From: Pycnococcus provasolii
Taxonomy: Eukaryota > Chlorophyta > Pseudoscourfieldiophyceae > Pseudoscourfieldiales > Pycnococcaceae
Length of the DNA: 64,000 nucleotides
Direction: 5' to 3'
NCBI GenBank assembly: GCA_938743325.2
Contig: OW568879.1
Location: 620,001-684,000, forward strand
Shown here: positions 8,728 to 17,467 of the stretch, one piece after another
Numbering within the stretch: position 1 is the stretch's first letter
How the letters are laid out: the number at the start of each line of letters is the position of its first letter
The notes under the pieces: generated by a model
Databases searched by the model: none
Told to the model about the DNA's origin: nothing
Seen by the model: only the letters and a program-made list of their open reading frames with translations
Made by a program: the position numbers and the translations under genes

Positions 8728-8912
8728 TCTGCTGCTCGACTGCTGCCTTACGCTCAGTACTCGGCTGACGCATAAATCACTCGTTCTGCTCTGCTGCCTT
8801 ACGCTCAGTACTCGGCTGACGCATTTTTCGTTCTGCTGCTCCTGCTGCCGCTCAGTACTCGGCTGACGCATTTTTCGTTCTGCTGCTCCTGCTGCCGCTC
8901 AGTACTCGGCTG
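8728..8912 (+). repeat. Promoter/leader tandem repeat, 4 units of 47-51 bp
   Basis: The core CGCTCAGTACTCGGCTG occurs at 8751, 8802, 8849 and 8896 (spacing 51, 47, 47), joined by GTTCTGCTGCT-type linkers. The last unit ends 12 bp before the LSG1 ATG, so the array must form most of the 5' leader or core promoter. It is C/T-rich on the coding strand. Confidence 0.85.
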
Positions 8913-8924
8913 CTCTTAAATATC

Positions 8925-10925
8925 ATGCCTAGTGGCAAGTCGTCGAAGAAGTCCTCCTTAGGCAACTCTTTGATTAACTCCAAGAAGTCTCATGGGAAGT
9001 ATGTCACGTCCAATAGTGATCTCCACGGCTACGGCAAAGATATCCACCAGTTTTCGTCGCATAAGAATCATACGCTTTGGTCTTCGGATGGACATGGTTC
9101 TGGAGCGGGTTCTGGGGATGCGTCGACGTCATCAACAGTTCCCTCTTCTTCCAGGAGTGGGAAAGGACTCGTTTCTGTATTGGATACCTCCGACCTTGAT
9201 GAACTCATGGACATGGCAACACTCAGTGAACGCGACTTCACCGCGGAATCTGCACGAAGCGTTGTCGTCACCAAGGATGTCATCGACGCCGCGACGAACA
9301 CCATGGCGGTTCTCTCGCGTGAGGAAATCGCGAAAGTCCTAAGGGAATATGCGGACAAGCTTGTCGTGCCACGTCGACCGCCGTGGACGCGAACTACCAC
9401 CAAGGAAGCACTCGACGCGCAGGAGCGCGAGTCGTTCCTTGAGTGGAGAAGAGGACTCGCGCAGGTGGAGGCGGACCCACGTGTCGCGGTGACGCCGTTC
9501 GAGAAAAACCTCGAAGTGTGGAGACAGCTCTGGCGTGTCATGGAAAGGTCGGACGTCGTCTTCCAAGTCGTCGACGCAAGAGACCCCATGCTGTACCGGT
9601 GCGTCGACCTGGAAAAGTACGTCGCGGAAGTCGCCGCAGTGCGCAACGTGCCTGGCGCATGCGGCTTGATTCTCAACAAGGCGGACCTGCTGTCAAAAGA
9701 AGTGCGTGCCGCGTGGTACGCGTACTTCAGGCAAAGGGGCGTTGCCGTGCTCTGGTTCTCCGCAAGACGTGCATTCGAAGAGGCGGAAATGGATCCCGAC
9801 GAACTCGAGGTACGACGCGCCGAGTACGCAAACGACGACGAGTCGGACGAAACGCGCGTGCTGACGCGTGACGAGCTGCTGGATAAACTCGAGGTGGCGA
9901 TGGAGCTTGCCAGGCGGGCACGTGACGTGAACTCCGCATCGGCGCATTCCGCGGAAGACTTGCCGGAGGATGCGGAGAGCATGCCCACGGAGAAGGCGAT
10001 CACCGTGGGACTGATTGGCTACCCGAACGTGGGTAAGTCGTCGACGATCAACGCCCTGCTCGGCGCGAAGAGAGTCGCGGTCGCCGCCACCCCAGGCAAG
10101 ACGAAGCACTTTCAGACACTTCGCCTCACGGCAAAACTCACGCTGTGCGACTGCCCCGGCCTGGTGTTTCCCACCTTCGCACGCTCGAAGAGCGAAATGG
10201 TAGTCGCGGGTGTGATTCCCGTAGACAGACTCACGGACGTCATCGCGCCTGTGGGCGAGGTGTGCGCACGGGTCCCACGAGGGCAGCTGGAGAGCATTTA
10301 CGGCATCACGCTTCCCGCACCTCCGAATCACGAGCTAGCGGCGAGTGGCGGAGCTGTGCGCGCACCGACGGCGCACGAGCTGCTCGTGACCTTAGCAAAA
10401 AGGCGAGGATGGCTGCTTGGTCGCGGAGGATACGCCGACGAGACGCGCGCGGGACGGCGCATTCTGAAGGATTACTGCGATGGAAAGCTGGTCGTGTGCA
10501 CGCTTCCTCCGCGGGCGAACGACATAGCATATCTTGGCGAGCTTGCCGAGTGGTTCGTGCCCACCGCAGCCATGCCTCTGTGGGCACCCCCCGCCATTTC
10601 GTCGTCATCTTCCGCCGATGCGAAGGCGGCTGCCACCGCCGCCGCGTCTACGTCCGCGGAGCTCGGCGCGGTGGCTTTCGAGCTCGCGGACAATACGGAA
10701 GGCGCGAGAGTTCCTGGCGCGGAGCTTCTGCTGACGGAGGAGCAGCGCGAGAAGGCGCGCGCGAGGGCAATGGGATCTGCGATAGGATCAAAGGCCAACA
10801 AGTACGGCCACAAGAAGGCGAGTCGTTCCAAAAAAAGTAGAGGACAGGATAATCCGTACGAGAATGGAAGCATGTGGTGCGCGGCGGAAGTGAAGCGCGC
10901 CGTCCCTACGAATGTGTACAAGTAA
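8925..10925 (+). CDS. LSG1: LSG1-type circularly permuted GTPase, 60S export/maturation
   Basis: A 666-residue GTPase of the YlqF/YawG class with circularly permuted motifs: G4 LNKAD at about residue 250 comes before G1 GYPNVGKSS (about 365) and G3 CDCPG (about 409). The N-terminus is basic and Ser/Lys-rich, followed by the family stretch FEKNLEVWRQLWRVMERSD and RDPMLYR. These features, together with the lysine-rich C-terminus, match LSG1/Kre35, the cytoplasmic GTPase that releases the export adaptor NMD3 from pre-60S subunits. An acidic insert (about 300-330) separates G4 from G1, and an Ala/Ser-rich low-complexity stretch lies at about 560-580. The length fits eukaryotic LSG1 (about 600-660). 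The start ATG is the first in frame after the leader repeats. The gene is convergent with TAF2, 108 bp away. Confidence 0.93.
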   Translation: MPSGKSSKKSSLGNSLINSKKSHGKYVTSNSDLHGYGKDIHQFSSHKNHTLWSSDGHGSGAGSGDASTSSTVPSSSRSGKGLVSVLDTSDLDELMDMATLSERDFTAESARSVVVTKDVIDAATNTMAVLSREEIAKVLREYADKLVVPRRPPWTRTTTKEALDAQERESFLEWRRGLAQVEADPRVAVTPFEKNLEVWRQLWRVMERSDVVFQVVDARDPMLYRCVDLEKYVAEVAAVRNVPGACGLILNKADLLSKEVRAAWYAYFRQRGVAVLWFSARRAFEEAEMDPDELEVRRAEYANDDESDETRVLTRDELLDKLEVAMELARRARDVNSASAHSAEDLPEDAESMPTEKAITVGLIGYPNVGKSSTINALLGAKRVAVAATPGKTKHFQTLRLTAKLTLCDCPGLVFPTFARSKSEMVVAGVIPVDRLTDVIAPVGEVCARVPRGQLESIYGITLPAPPNHELAASGGAVRAPTAHELLVTLAKRRGWLLGRGGYADETRAGRRILKDYCDGKLVVCTLPPRANDIAYLGELAEWFVPTAAMPLWAPPAISSSSSADAKAAATAAASTSAELGAVAFELADNTEGARVPGAELLLTEEQREKARARAMGSAIGSKANKYGHKKASRSKKSRGQDNPYENGSMWCAAEVKRAVPTNVYK

Positions 10926-11033
10926 ACTCAGTAATTGAATTTTCCAAAATAATTGATTTGATTTGATTTGATATGGTAAAGTACACGATTTCCATTTTAC
11001 TGAATGAGCCAACTTACTGTAGACTATGTAAAG

Positions 11034-14000
11034 CTACATCTCCTTGCTTGGCTTCTTGAATTTGAAAGAGACGATGAGTTTCTTCGCAGGAGGTGCCTCC
11101 GCCGCTTCGGTTGGTTTCAATGTTGTCGTCGTCGCCGCCGCCGCCGCCGCCACCGCCGCAGCCGCAGCCGCAACAATGGGAGGATTTTGCGGTGGCAGAA
11201 TGGGTGCGGCTGCATTTGCAGCGATTCCTCCGTGTTCACCTGCCGTTGTTGTCTCCATAAAGATAGGTGGGTCGCCTTCCTTGACCGCGGGAGCGGCGGA
11301 TAACGATGGCAGAGGCTTCAGACCATTCCGTTTTCGATCTATGTTTTCTGCAGTGCGCAAGTCCCTCGCATGCTTGTTCTTCTCCTCTTTCGAACGTTCC
11401 TCCGGAGGAGGCAAGGCTCCAATGCCAGGTTCGTCCTCCTCGAAAGCAGCCACGGCAAGCTCGTTGCCCTCACCGTACTTGTTGGTCCATTCCTTGTTGA
11501 AAAGATTTTCCATCAATTCTGCCGAGTGATAGCAAGGCGTTCCGGCAGGATTGATGAGCTTGACATTTGAAAACACGAGAAGAATGTCACGGCGAACCTG
11601 CGCAAGATTTGTGTAGCGCACGCCAGGGACCTGCGCCTTCGACGATGGAAGGGCGGCGAGAGTCGGCACAGGACCCTCCACACCACCTTCAACGTCCATT
11701 TTCACAGCACCTGCATGTGAGCTAGCCAAAACCTCCTCACCTCCTCCTCCGGCAGCAGCGCGATGGATGTCGCGTTTGAGGTGCGTCTTGATTGTGCCGA
11801 GGTCCATTGGCCGCTTGATGACGTTGTAGTAGCCTGGACATCCCCACTTCAAATCAGTAGGTAACCAAGGATCAACCTTCTTGTCAAACCATTCCATGTG
11901 TGGTCGGTGTTTCGGGGCAATTTTATTCGTCATCGCCATCAGAATGTTTAGAGCTTTCTGCAGCTTTTTCTGCGTCGGATCTTCAACCGGTTTCGCCTTC
12001 TTCTTTAGCGAAGCGCTGCTCCGTTGACGCTTCATGGATGGAGAGACTTGGTCACGAGGTACAGCCGCAATGCGTTTGCGCTTACCCACCGAAGGAATTC
12101 CCGCAGGCTCGGGAACATCGGAAAATTCCCATTGCACCGAATCACCGCTGTTGTGGCCCATGAGATCGTGCTCGTCGTACTCACCATCGTCGTAGAGAAC
12201 TTTGAACGTCATCTTCTTGGTAAAGTAATGGCTGATCGTACCCGTAATCATCTTATCGGTCGTATTCTCTGGTGCAGCCTCGTTCTTATCAGCTGGCCTT
12301 GTCCAGCCGGGAGGGCATGGCTGACCTTGCGCTCGAGCCTGTGCCTGATCCTCCTCGCTGGGCACATAGCTGATCCAGCGCACGGCGACGCGCTTACCCA
12401 CCATCGCATTGCCCTCTTCGATCAGCTTGCGCCTGCGCTCCTTCTCCTTCTGCTGCGCGCTGTTCGGCTGCGGGCTGTTCGGCGCGCTGTGCTGCGCTGT
12501 GCTGCGCTGTTCGGGCGTCCTCTCCGTCTCCGTGGGGCGATTTTTAAAACTGATTTTCAGTTTCCCACGGAATTTCATCGCATTCTGCCTTCGCTGTTGG
12601 TTGATCATATTCTGAGAATCTTGCAATTTGATCTTCTTCACTCTTGATTTCAATTGCGCCGCAGCCTGCAAGTCAGGTAAGAGGTACGCGGGCGCCGAGC
12701 AGAGTGCGCGAAGAAGACGAAAGCAGGCGAGTCGAAAAGACGCGTCCGAGGAAGCAATCTCGTGGACCTTGTATTGATTCGTGAGCACAGCTTCTCGCTG
12801 TTTGGGAATCTTTTCGCCCTCAATACCCTTCAGGGCATCGTCACTTCCCCAGGTGGTTGCCGCATCCTCCATCAGCCAGTCGGGAACGCCGTCCACGGCT
12901 AGTTGGGGGCCAGCAAATGAATTCCCGCCGCCGCCACGCGCTTCTGAAAGCGCTGGCATGTCCGCGGCGAAAATAGCACGAGCGAGAAGGCGAAACGTCT
13001 TGCGGACTCTAGTTTCGTCTGTGCCAGGCATAAGTTTTCCGATGTTTGCTTTGGAAGCTGTCACAGCAGAGTCATGCGAGCTCTCAAACCACTCCTCCGC
13101 GAACGACGTCGCCTCCGCGAGCAACGCTAGGCGTAGGGCACGTTCCGACGTGTCGCCAAGCTGGTTCCCCATCTCACTTTCGCCGCTATTCTTTCGCCAT
13201 CCGAACACAGCCTTGGCTATCGCAGACTGCGCAACGCTGTAAGCTCTGAACAAGGTGGCGTCTTGGTTCTTCACTGCATACGGCTGGAGCCATAGCCAAC
13301 ACCGCTGTGCCTCAAGACGAACTGCCAAGCCATTACCCGTGTCGGACACGATCTGCTCGCACAGTGAGCATGCATACTTCACGGCTGTCAATCGTTTATC
13401 CTTTGGGGCTTTCGAAGGCGTGGCGTCTGCAGTGACACCATGTGGTGCAGCGCTTGATGGTGCGAGCGCAAGTGCAAGGTCGCACAACGCACGTATACCG
13501 TGCCTGAGAGCCGTCTGCGCATCCTCGAATGCTACGCCGCTCGACCCGCCGCTGAGCCAGCTTGCACGGCGGACGTGCCTTTCAACTGCCGTGCACAGTT
13601 TCTTCCAGACGTCTCTCTCCTTCGGGCGGCAGCGCCCCGCAGCCACAAGAAGTCCACTGAGACGCTCTGCGTCGAATGGCGCGTCGCTGAAGCTTCCCAT
13701 GGCGGGTGACGGAACGAGAGCAGGGGCGTCAAAATATTTCTCAAGCGCGTGGATGATAGGCTCGCAGCTTTTCTGCGGCGTGTACCGTCCATCCGACGTG
13801 CCCACTAGAGTCTCCGCGAGACCAACTGCCACAACGCGGCTCTCGAGATTCCACGCAGCCATTGCCACGCCTGGTCGTGGTGCCGGCAGGCTGCGAAGAT
13901 CTTTCTGCGCATGGAGCTCGCAGAAATGGTTCACCTGAAAGCGCTGGCGCATGAATCCCACAATACCTTGCACGCAGGGCGCCCTGCTGTTTCGCCCACC

Positions 14001-17000
14001 CTCCACAGGGAGCAACGAACCATCGGATGAACGATGCCGCCAGATTAGCATTCGATCACGAGCGGCGGCGGAATCCCCGCCACGAATCATCGTGACGAGT
14101 GCACCATACGCCGCGCACCTCAAGCGCACGTGCGTCTCTCTCTGTGGCCCGTCGCCAGCCCTGTGTGCATCCCTGGCTGCGTTCTTGCCGTAGAGATTGT
14201 GCACACCGTGCACGCCCGCACCGCTGCCGTCATCGGCAGCCATGGCCATAAGTATGCTGACCGCCTGGTATCCCAGGTCATCTCTCATACGCAAAGATTC
14301 ACTAACATCCATGGACATGTTATTCATGCACTCGACAAGGCAGCCAGGCGCATGGACGGAGGATGTAGCTTGACCGTCGGCCGCGGAAGTCCCCTCGCCC
14401 GCATCCGTGGCTGCTGAACCATCGAAAGCCGATCGAAAGCTTGCCGATCTGCAGGCGCGAAGCAGCGAGTGCACGCTTGACACCCAGCTCGCCTCCTTCT
14501 GTCTCAGAACAATCTCAGCGGACCACTCGCCGTCCGGATCGACCTCGACGGATACGCCGGCACGCTTGCAGTTCTTGTAGTTGAGATCCTCCGGAATCTG
14601 AAACGATCCCATGCGGCGCTTACCATCCACCACTGGCGCAAGAGTGGGGAGTTCTGCCCCTGTCGCTTTCGCCTCTGCAATCAGCCGTTGATTCTCCTCT
14701 TCGGCAGCCGCCTTGGCGCGCTCCCGCTCCATGTCACGCTTGCGCTTCTTCTGGTACGCTGTCACTCTCTTCACCTGCCCAACAGCCGCCAGCTTGCCTT
14801 GAATGTCTCCAAGACGATCGCCGAAATTTTTGAACTTTTCGCGCAAATCGGGATGGAACAAGTGCGAGCCTTTCGAACCCTCCTCAGGCGCAACGACGTA
14901 AAAGTGGTCTGCAGCATTGCCATCGCGTTCGCGCACGCGCACTTTCAGAACACAGCCACCGCCGTATCCTTCAACCGCGCTCTTGAACGCCGTCCTCGCC
15001 GGTTCGGTTACGCACACTCGAACTGCGAGATTGACACGCTTTTTCTTATCATCAGTCGAGTGGCCAGCCTCGAGCCGCGTGTATCCCATTCCGATCAGTT
15101 CGCGAAACTTCAGCACGCGCTCAAAGCTGTCATCCATGTGATTCATGCGCGATTTACACTCCTCCACAAGATCCGTCGTTTTCATCGTGACGGTTTTCGC
15201 ACATGCGAATTCTGTCGCAAGCTGTGAAACGTCGCCGGTAACGTGCTCGGCAAGGTAGCGCGCGAACGGTGAATTCGCGTCTGCGGCACGCCACGGATTT
15301 TTGCGAAAGTTCAAAGCAAGTCGCTTCAGAACGACACGAAGAGGCGTATCAGCAGCCTTTGAGCTGGCATTGTGTCTGAGGTTGCCTTTCTCGTACTTTC
15401 GGAGTAAAAGCGCTGCTCGCGCAAGGTTTTGAGAATACTCGAGCGTGCACTCACCGAGAGGATCTTCTCCGCCGAATGGACTGCACAATCTACTCGCCTG
15501 TGCATCGCCAAGTGGTACATACCCATACTCAGGCGTTCCAATTGGCAGTGCCAGGCTAGATGAACAAGACCGCGCGCGCATGTCCCACGCGTACGCAATC
15601 TCGTTCTTTTCAGCCGTTTCTGGATTCTGCGGCGAGCCGTAGTCCGCGTAGCTAAGTGGCGGGCACCCGCGCCGCAAGCTCAGCATGCTGTGATGGCGTC
15701 TACGCCTTGCGCGCACGTCAATCTCCGCCTTTCCGACCCACGGAAGTTCAAATGTGCGCTCGCACCAGGTCAGCGCTAGGGCGTCGAGGAGCCAATTGTC
15801 ACAGCTTGCTTGATCGGGAGACAGAAATGACAGGAAAAATGCACGTGTCACTGTGACAGCAATCTCACGCAGTGCGGACATGTGATGGTGGGGGCAAGCC
15901 AGCGACGACAGCCTTTCCGCTCCCACAATAATGTGCATGCCATGCGGCGGTGGAAGCGAAGTGCACCTGGGTGGCATGGTACTGTGCGGGATGACAATAA
16001 CACGCAGTGGGACGGCTGCGCACGGTCCGGCAGGTGCTGCGTCGTCAGCGTCATCTTCGTCATCGACGTCATTCTTGTTCTTCTCGCGATCGCTTTCCTT
16101 CACAGCGGTGATGTCCATCGCAACGTCTCCGTCCGCATCAAGACTAGTATTGGCAACAGCTCCCGCTGCTGGTCGGCGTATGGATCCAACCTGCTTGTCC
16201 AGCGCGGCAAGCAGCTGCGCAAGCCAACCTCGCAGCGATGCGACGCTTGCGGGAAGTCCATGCACAAACACGGGGAGGTGCTCCACCTCCACATCGTGGA
16301 ATGCTGGCTTTGCGCCAAATGATCCAACAATCACCAGCATCTGCTCCACATTCGTCGGCGTGGCGACAAAGAAGCGGCACGTCGTGCGTTCGACACATTC
16401 GCTGCTCACCATCGTTGACGCACCGGGTGCCAGCACCAGCTCGCGGCTTGACATTCGAGCCGCGGGAGCGACATGAGCGGCGGCTACAGAATCATGCTCC
16501 ACCTCCACCACCCACGTGCACGGCAAGCCGACTATGCAGGGTGTCCAGCTTGGCGCCGCTCCAGGTTCGTCCGACGTGTAGACTGTCGTTCCATGTTTTC
16601 CGTGTACCCAAAGCCAACCCGAGCATTTGTTCGTTTCGACTTCGAAGTGAACGTCCACGGTGCACGTTGAGACGTGAGCACTTCTTCCTGGCCAAGCAAA
16701 TAAGACGTCGGGTGCCTTACGTGCGCAGACGAGCGACTGCGCGAGCGCGTCGCGAACCTCGTTCGATGCCTGCTCAGCCTGCAGTGTGGTGGGCTGACTC
16801 GACGCTATGTGCGCAATTTTTTCAAAAGCGTCCTGCTTTCTATATTGCCACTTGTCGCGCGAAAGTCCAGGCCACTGCGAGCGCAGGCATGTTTCCACCG
16901 GCTTTCCGTCGACGAGCGTGCGTTCGATCCGCAGCCCCGCCTTTGCGTGGAACCCGACCACATCGTTCACGGCAAGCGAAGACGCGTTCACGGCAAACGA

Positions 17001-17195
17001 CAGAACGCCCGCAATCCTCCTGCTATTGCTATTACCTGTTCCTTCGCCATCAAAACCAACAGAGAGGCGGAGCGTGCAGTGAGAGACGGGCAGGAGCAGG
17101 AAAGGGGGAGAGAGGGAGGAGGCACGAGATGCACCTGAAGCGCCTCCTCCTGAAGCTCCGAATGATGCTGCTGCTGCTGCTGCTGCTGCTGCCAT
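11034..17195 (-). CDS. TAF2: TAF2-like TFIID subunit with Tudor-like segment and bromodomain
   Basis: A 2,053-residue protein in one frame, starting at the ATG at 17195 within a GCA/GCT alanine run (an upstream GTG-initiated extension is not needed). The N-terminal half resembles TAF2: an M1-aminopeptidase-like fold without an HExxH zinc site, including WLLDALALTWCERTF. This is followed by a basic coiled coil (about 810-850) and long helical-repeat regions. At about 1600-1680 lies a Tudor/PWWP-like segment (GKRVAVRW ... TFKVLYDDGEYDEHDL). At about 1765-1900 lies a bromodomain with GYYNVIKRPMDLGTIKTHL and a later VFSNVKLINPAG. The asparagine that contacts acetyl-lysine is the N in INPAG. A glycine-rich insert of about 55 residues separates helices A and B. 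Poly-Ala follows near the C-terminus. Expected role: core-promoter binding within TFIID. The chromatin-reader tail suggests direct nucleosome recognition. The TAF2 assignment is fairly firm for architecture, less so residue by residue. Confidence 0.8.
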   Translation of the reverse strand: MAAAAAAAAASFGASGGGASGASRASSLSPPFLLLPVSHCTLRLSVGFDGEGTGNSNSRRIAGVLSFAVNASSLAVNDVVGFHAKAGLRIERTLVDGKPVETCLRSQWPGLSRDKWQYRKQDAFEKIAHIASSQPTTLQAEQASNEVRDALAQSLVCARKAPDVLFAWPGRSAHVSTCTVDVHFEVETNKCSGWLWVHGKHGTTVYTSDEPGAAPSWTPCIVGLPCTWVVEVEHDSVAAAHVAPAARMSSRELVLAPGASTMVSSECVERTTCRFFVATPTNVEQMLVIVGSFGAKPAFHDVEVEHLPVFVHGLPASVASLRGWLAQLLAALDKQVGSIRRPAAGAVANTSLDADGDVAMDITAVKESDREKNKNDVDDEDDADDAAPAGPCAAVPLRVIVIPHSTMPPRCTSLPPPHGMHIIVGAERLSSLACPHHHMSALREIAVTVTRAFFLSFLSPDQASCDNWLLDALALTWCERTFELPWVGKAEIDVRARRRRHHSMLSLRRGCPPLSYADYGSPQNPETAEKNEIAYAWDMRARSCSSSLALPIGTPEYGYVPLGDAQASRLCSPFGGEDPLGECTLEYSQNLARAALLLRKYEKGNLRHNASSKAADTPLRVVLKRLALNFRKNPWRAADANSPFARYLAEHVTGDVSQLATEFACAKTVTMKTTDLVEECKSRMNHMDDSFERVLKFRELIGMGYTRLEAGHSTDDKKKRVNLAVRVCVTEPARTAFKSAVEGYGGGCVLKVRVRERDGNAADHFYVVAPEEGSKGSHLFHPDLREKFKNFGDRLGDIQGKLAAVGQVKRVTAYQKKRKRDMERERAKAAAEEENQRLIAEAKATGAELPTLAPVVDGKRRMGSFQIPEDLNYKNCKRAGVSVEVDPDGEWSAEIVLRQKEASWVSSVHSLLRACRSASFRSAFDGSAATDAGEGTSAADGQATSSVHAPGCLVECMNNMSMDVSESLRMRDDLGYQAVSILMAMAADDGSGAGVHGVHNLYGKNAARDAHRAGDGPQRETHVRLRCAAYGALVTMIRGGDSAAARDRMLIWRHRSSDGSLLPVEGGRNSRAPCVQGIVGFMRQRFQVNHFCELHAQKDLRSLPAPRPGVAMAAWNLESRVVAVGLAETLVGTSDGRYTPQKSCEPIIHALEKYFDAPALVPSPAMGSFSDAPFDAERLSGLLVAAGRCRPKERDVWKKLCTAVERHVRRASWLSGGSSGVAFEDAQTALRHGIRALCDLALALAPSSAAPHGVTADATPSKAPKDKRLTAVKYACSLCEQIVSDTGNGLAVRLEAQRCWLWLQPYAVKNQDATLFRAYSVAQSAIAKAVFGWRKNSGESEMGNQLGDTSERALRLALLAEATSFAEEWFESSHDSAVTASKANIGKLMPGTDETRVRKTFRLLARAIFAADMPALSEARGGGGNSFAGPQLAVDGVPDWLMEDAATTWGSDDALKGIEGEKIPKQREAVLTNQYKVHEIASSDASFRLACFRLLRALCSAPAYLLPDLQAAAQLKSRVKKIKLQDSQNMINQQRRQNAMKFRGKLKISFKNRPTETERTPEQRSTAQHSAPNSPQPNSAQQKEKERRRKLIEEGNAMVGKRVAVRWISYVPSEEDQAQARAQGQPCPPGWTRPADKNEAAPENTTDKMITGTISHYFTKKMTFKVLYDDGEYDEHDLMGHNSGDSVQWEFSDVPEPAGIPSVGKRKRIAAVPRDQVSPSMKRQRSSASLKKKAKPVEDPTQKKLQKALNILMAMTNKIAPKHRPHMEWFDKKVDPWLPTDLKWGCPGYYNVIKRPMDLGTIKTHLKRDIHRAAAGGGGEEVLASSHAGAVKMDVEGGVEGPVPTLAALPSSKAQVPGVRYTNLAQVRRDILLVFSNVKLINPAGTPCYHSAELMENLFNKEWTNKYGEGNELAVAAFEEDEPGIGALPPPEERSKEEKNKHARDLRTAENIDRKRNGLKPLPSLSAAPAVKEGDPPIFMETTTAGEHGGIAANAAAPILPPQNPPIVAAAAAAVAAAAAATTTTLKPTEAAEAPPAKKLIVSFKFKKPSKEM

Positions 17196-17351
17196 GGATT
17201 CGCACACCTGACCAAAAAGCAGGCCTGCTTCAAAAAGCCCAAGCCGACACGGAAGCCGCCACTGAAGCCGACGCCGACGATGACGACAAATGCCGGAGTG
17301 CCGGGGGGGGGGGGGGAATCAGAAGATGCAACAATCAAGCGACGACTCAAT

Positions 17352-17373
17352 CCCCTAATCAGAACCCCTAATC
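17352..17373 (-). repeat. Short telomere-like motif upstream of TAF2
   Basis: Two CCCCTAATC units on the plus strand, about 160 bp upstream of the TAF2 ATG. The G-rich strand is the TAF2 coding strand. A run of C (on the coding strand) lies between it and the ATG. Confidence 0.5.
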
Positions 17374-17467
17374 AGGGTCATCAGGCTTGGGCTACATAGC
17401 TTAGACTTGTCTTTGTCCAGTAAGTACATGTTTGTCTTTACAGTTTACAATCAAATCAACTACAACT

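Larger units (their letters stand above)
8287..8924. other. Divergent spacer, photolyase fusion / LSG1
   Basis: About 640 bp between divergent ATGs. On the photolyase side there is a GGGAGGGATGG-type purine run at about 8328-8352 (C/T-rich on the photolyase strand), then a degenerate telomere-like array at 8475-8540. On the LSG1 side a 47-51 bp tandem repeat at 8728-8912 runs almost to the LSG1 start codon. No gene seen. Confidence 0.55.
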
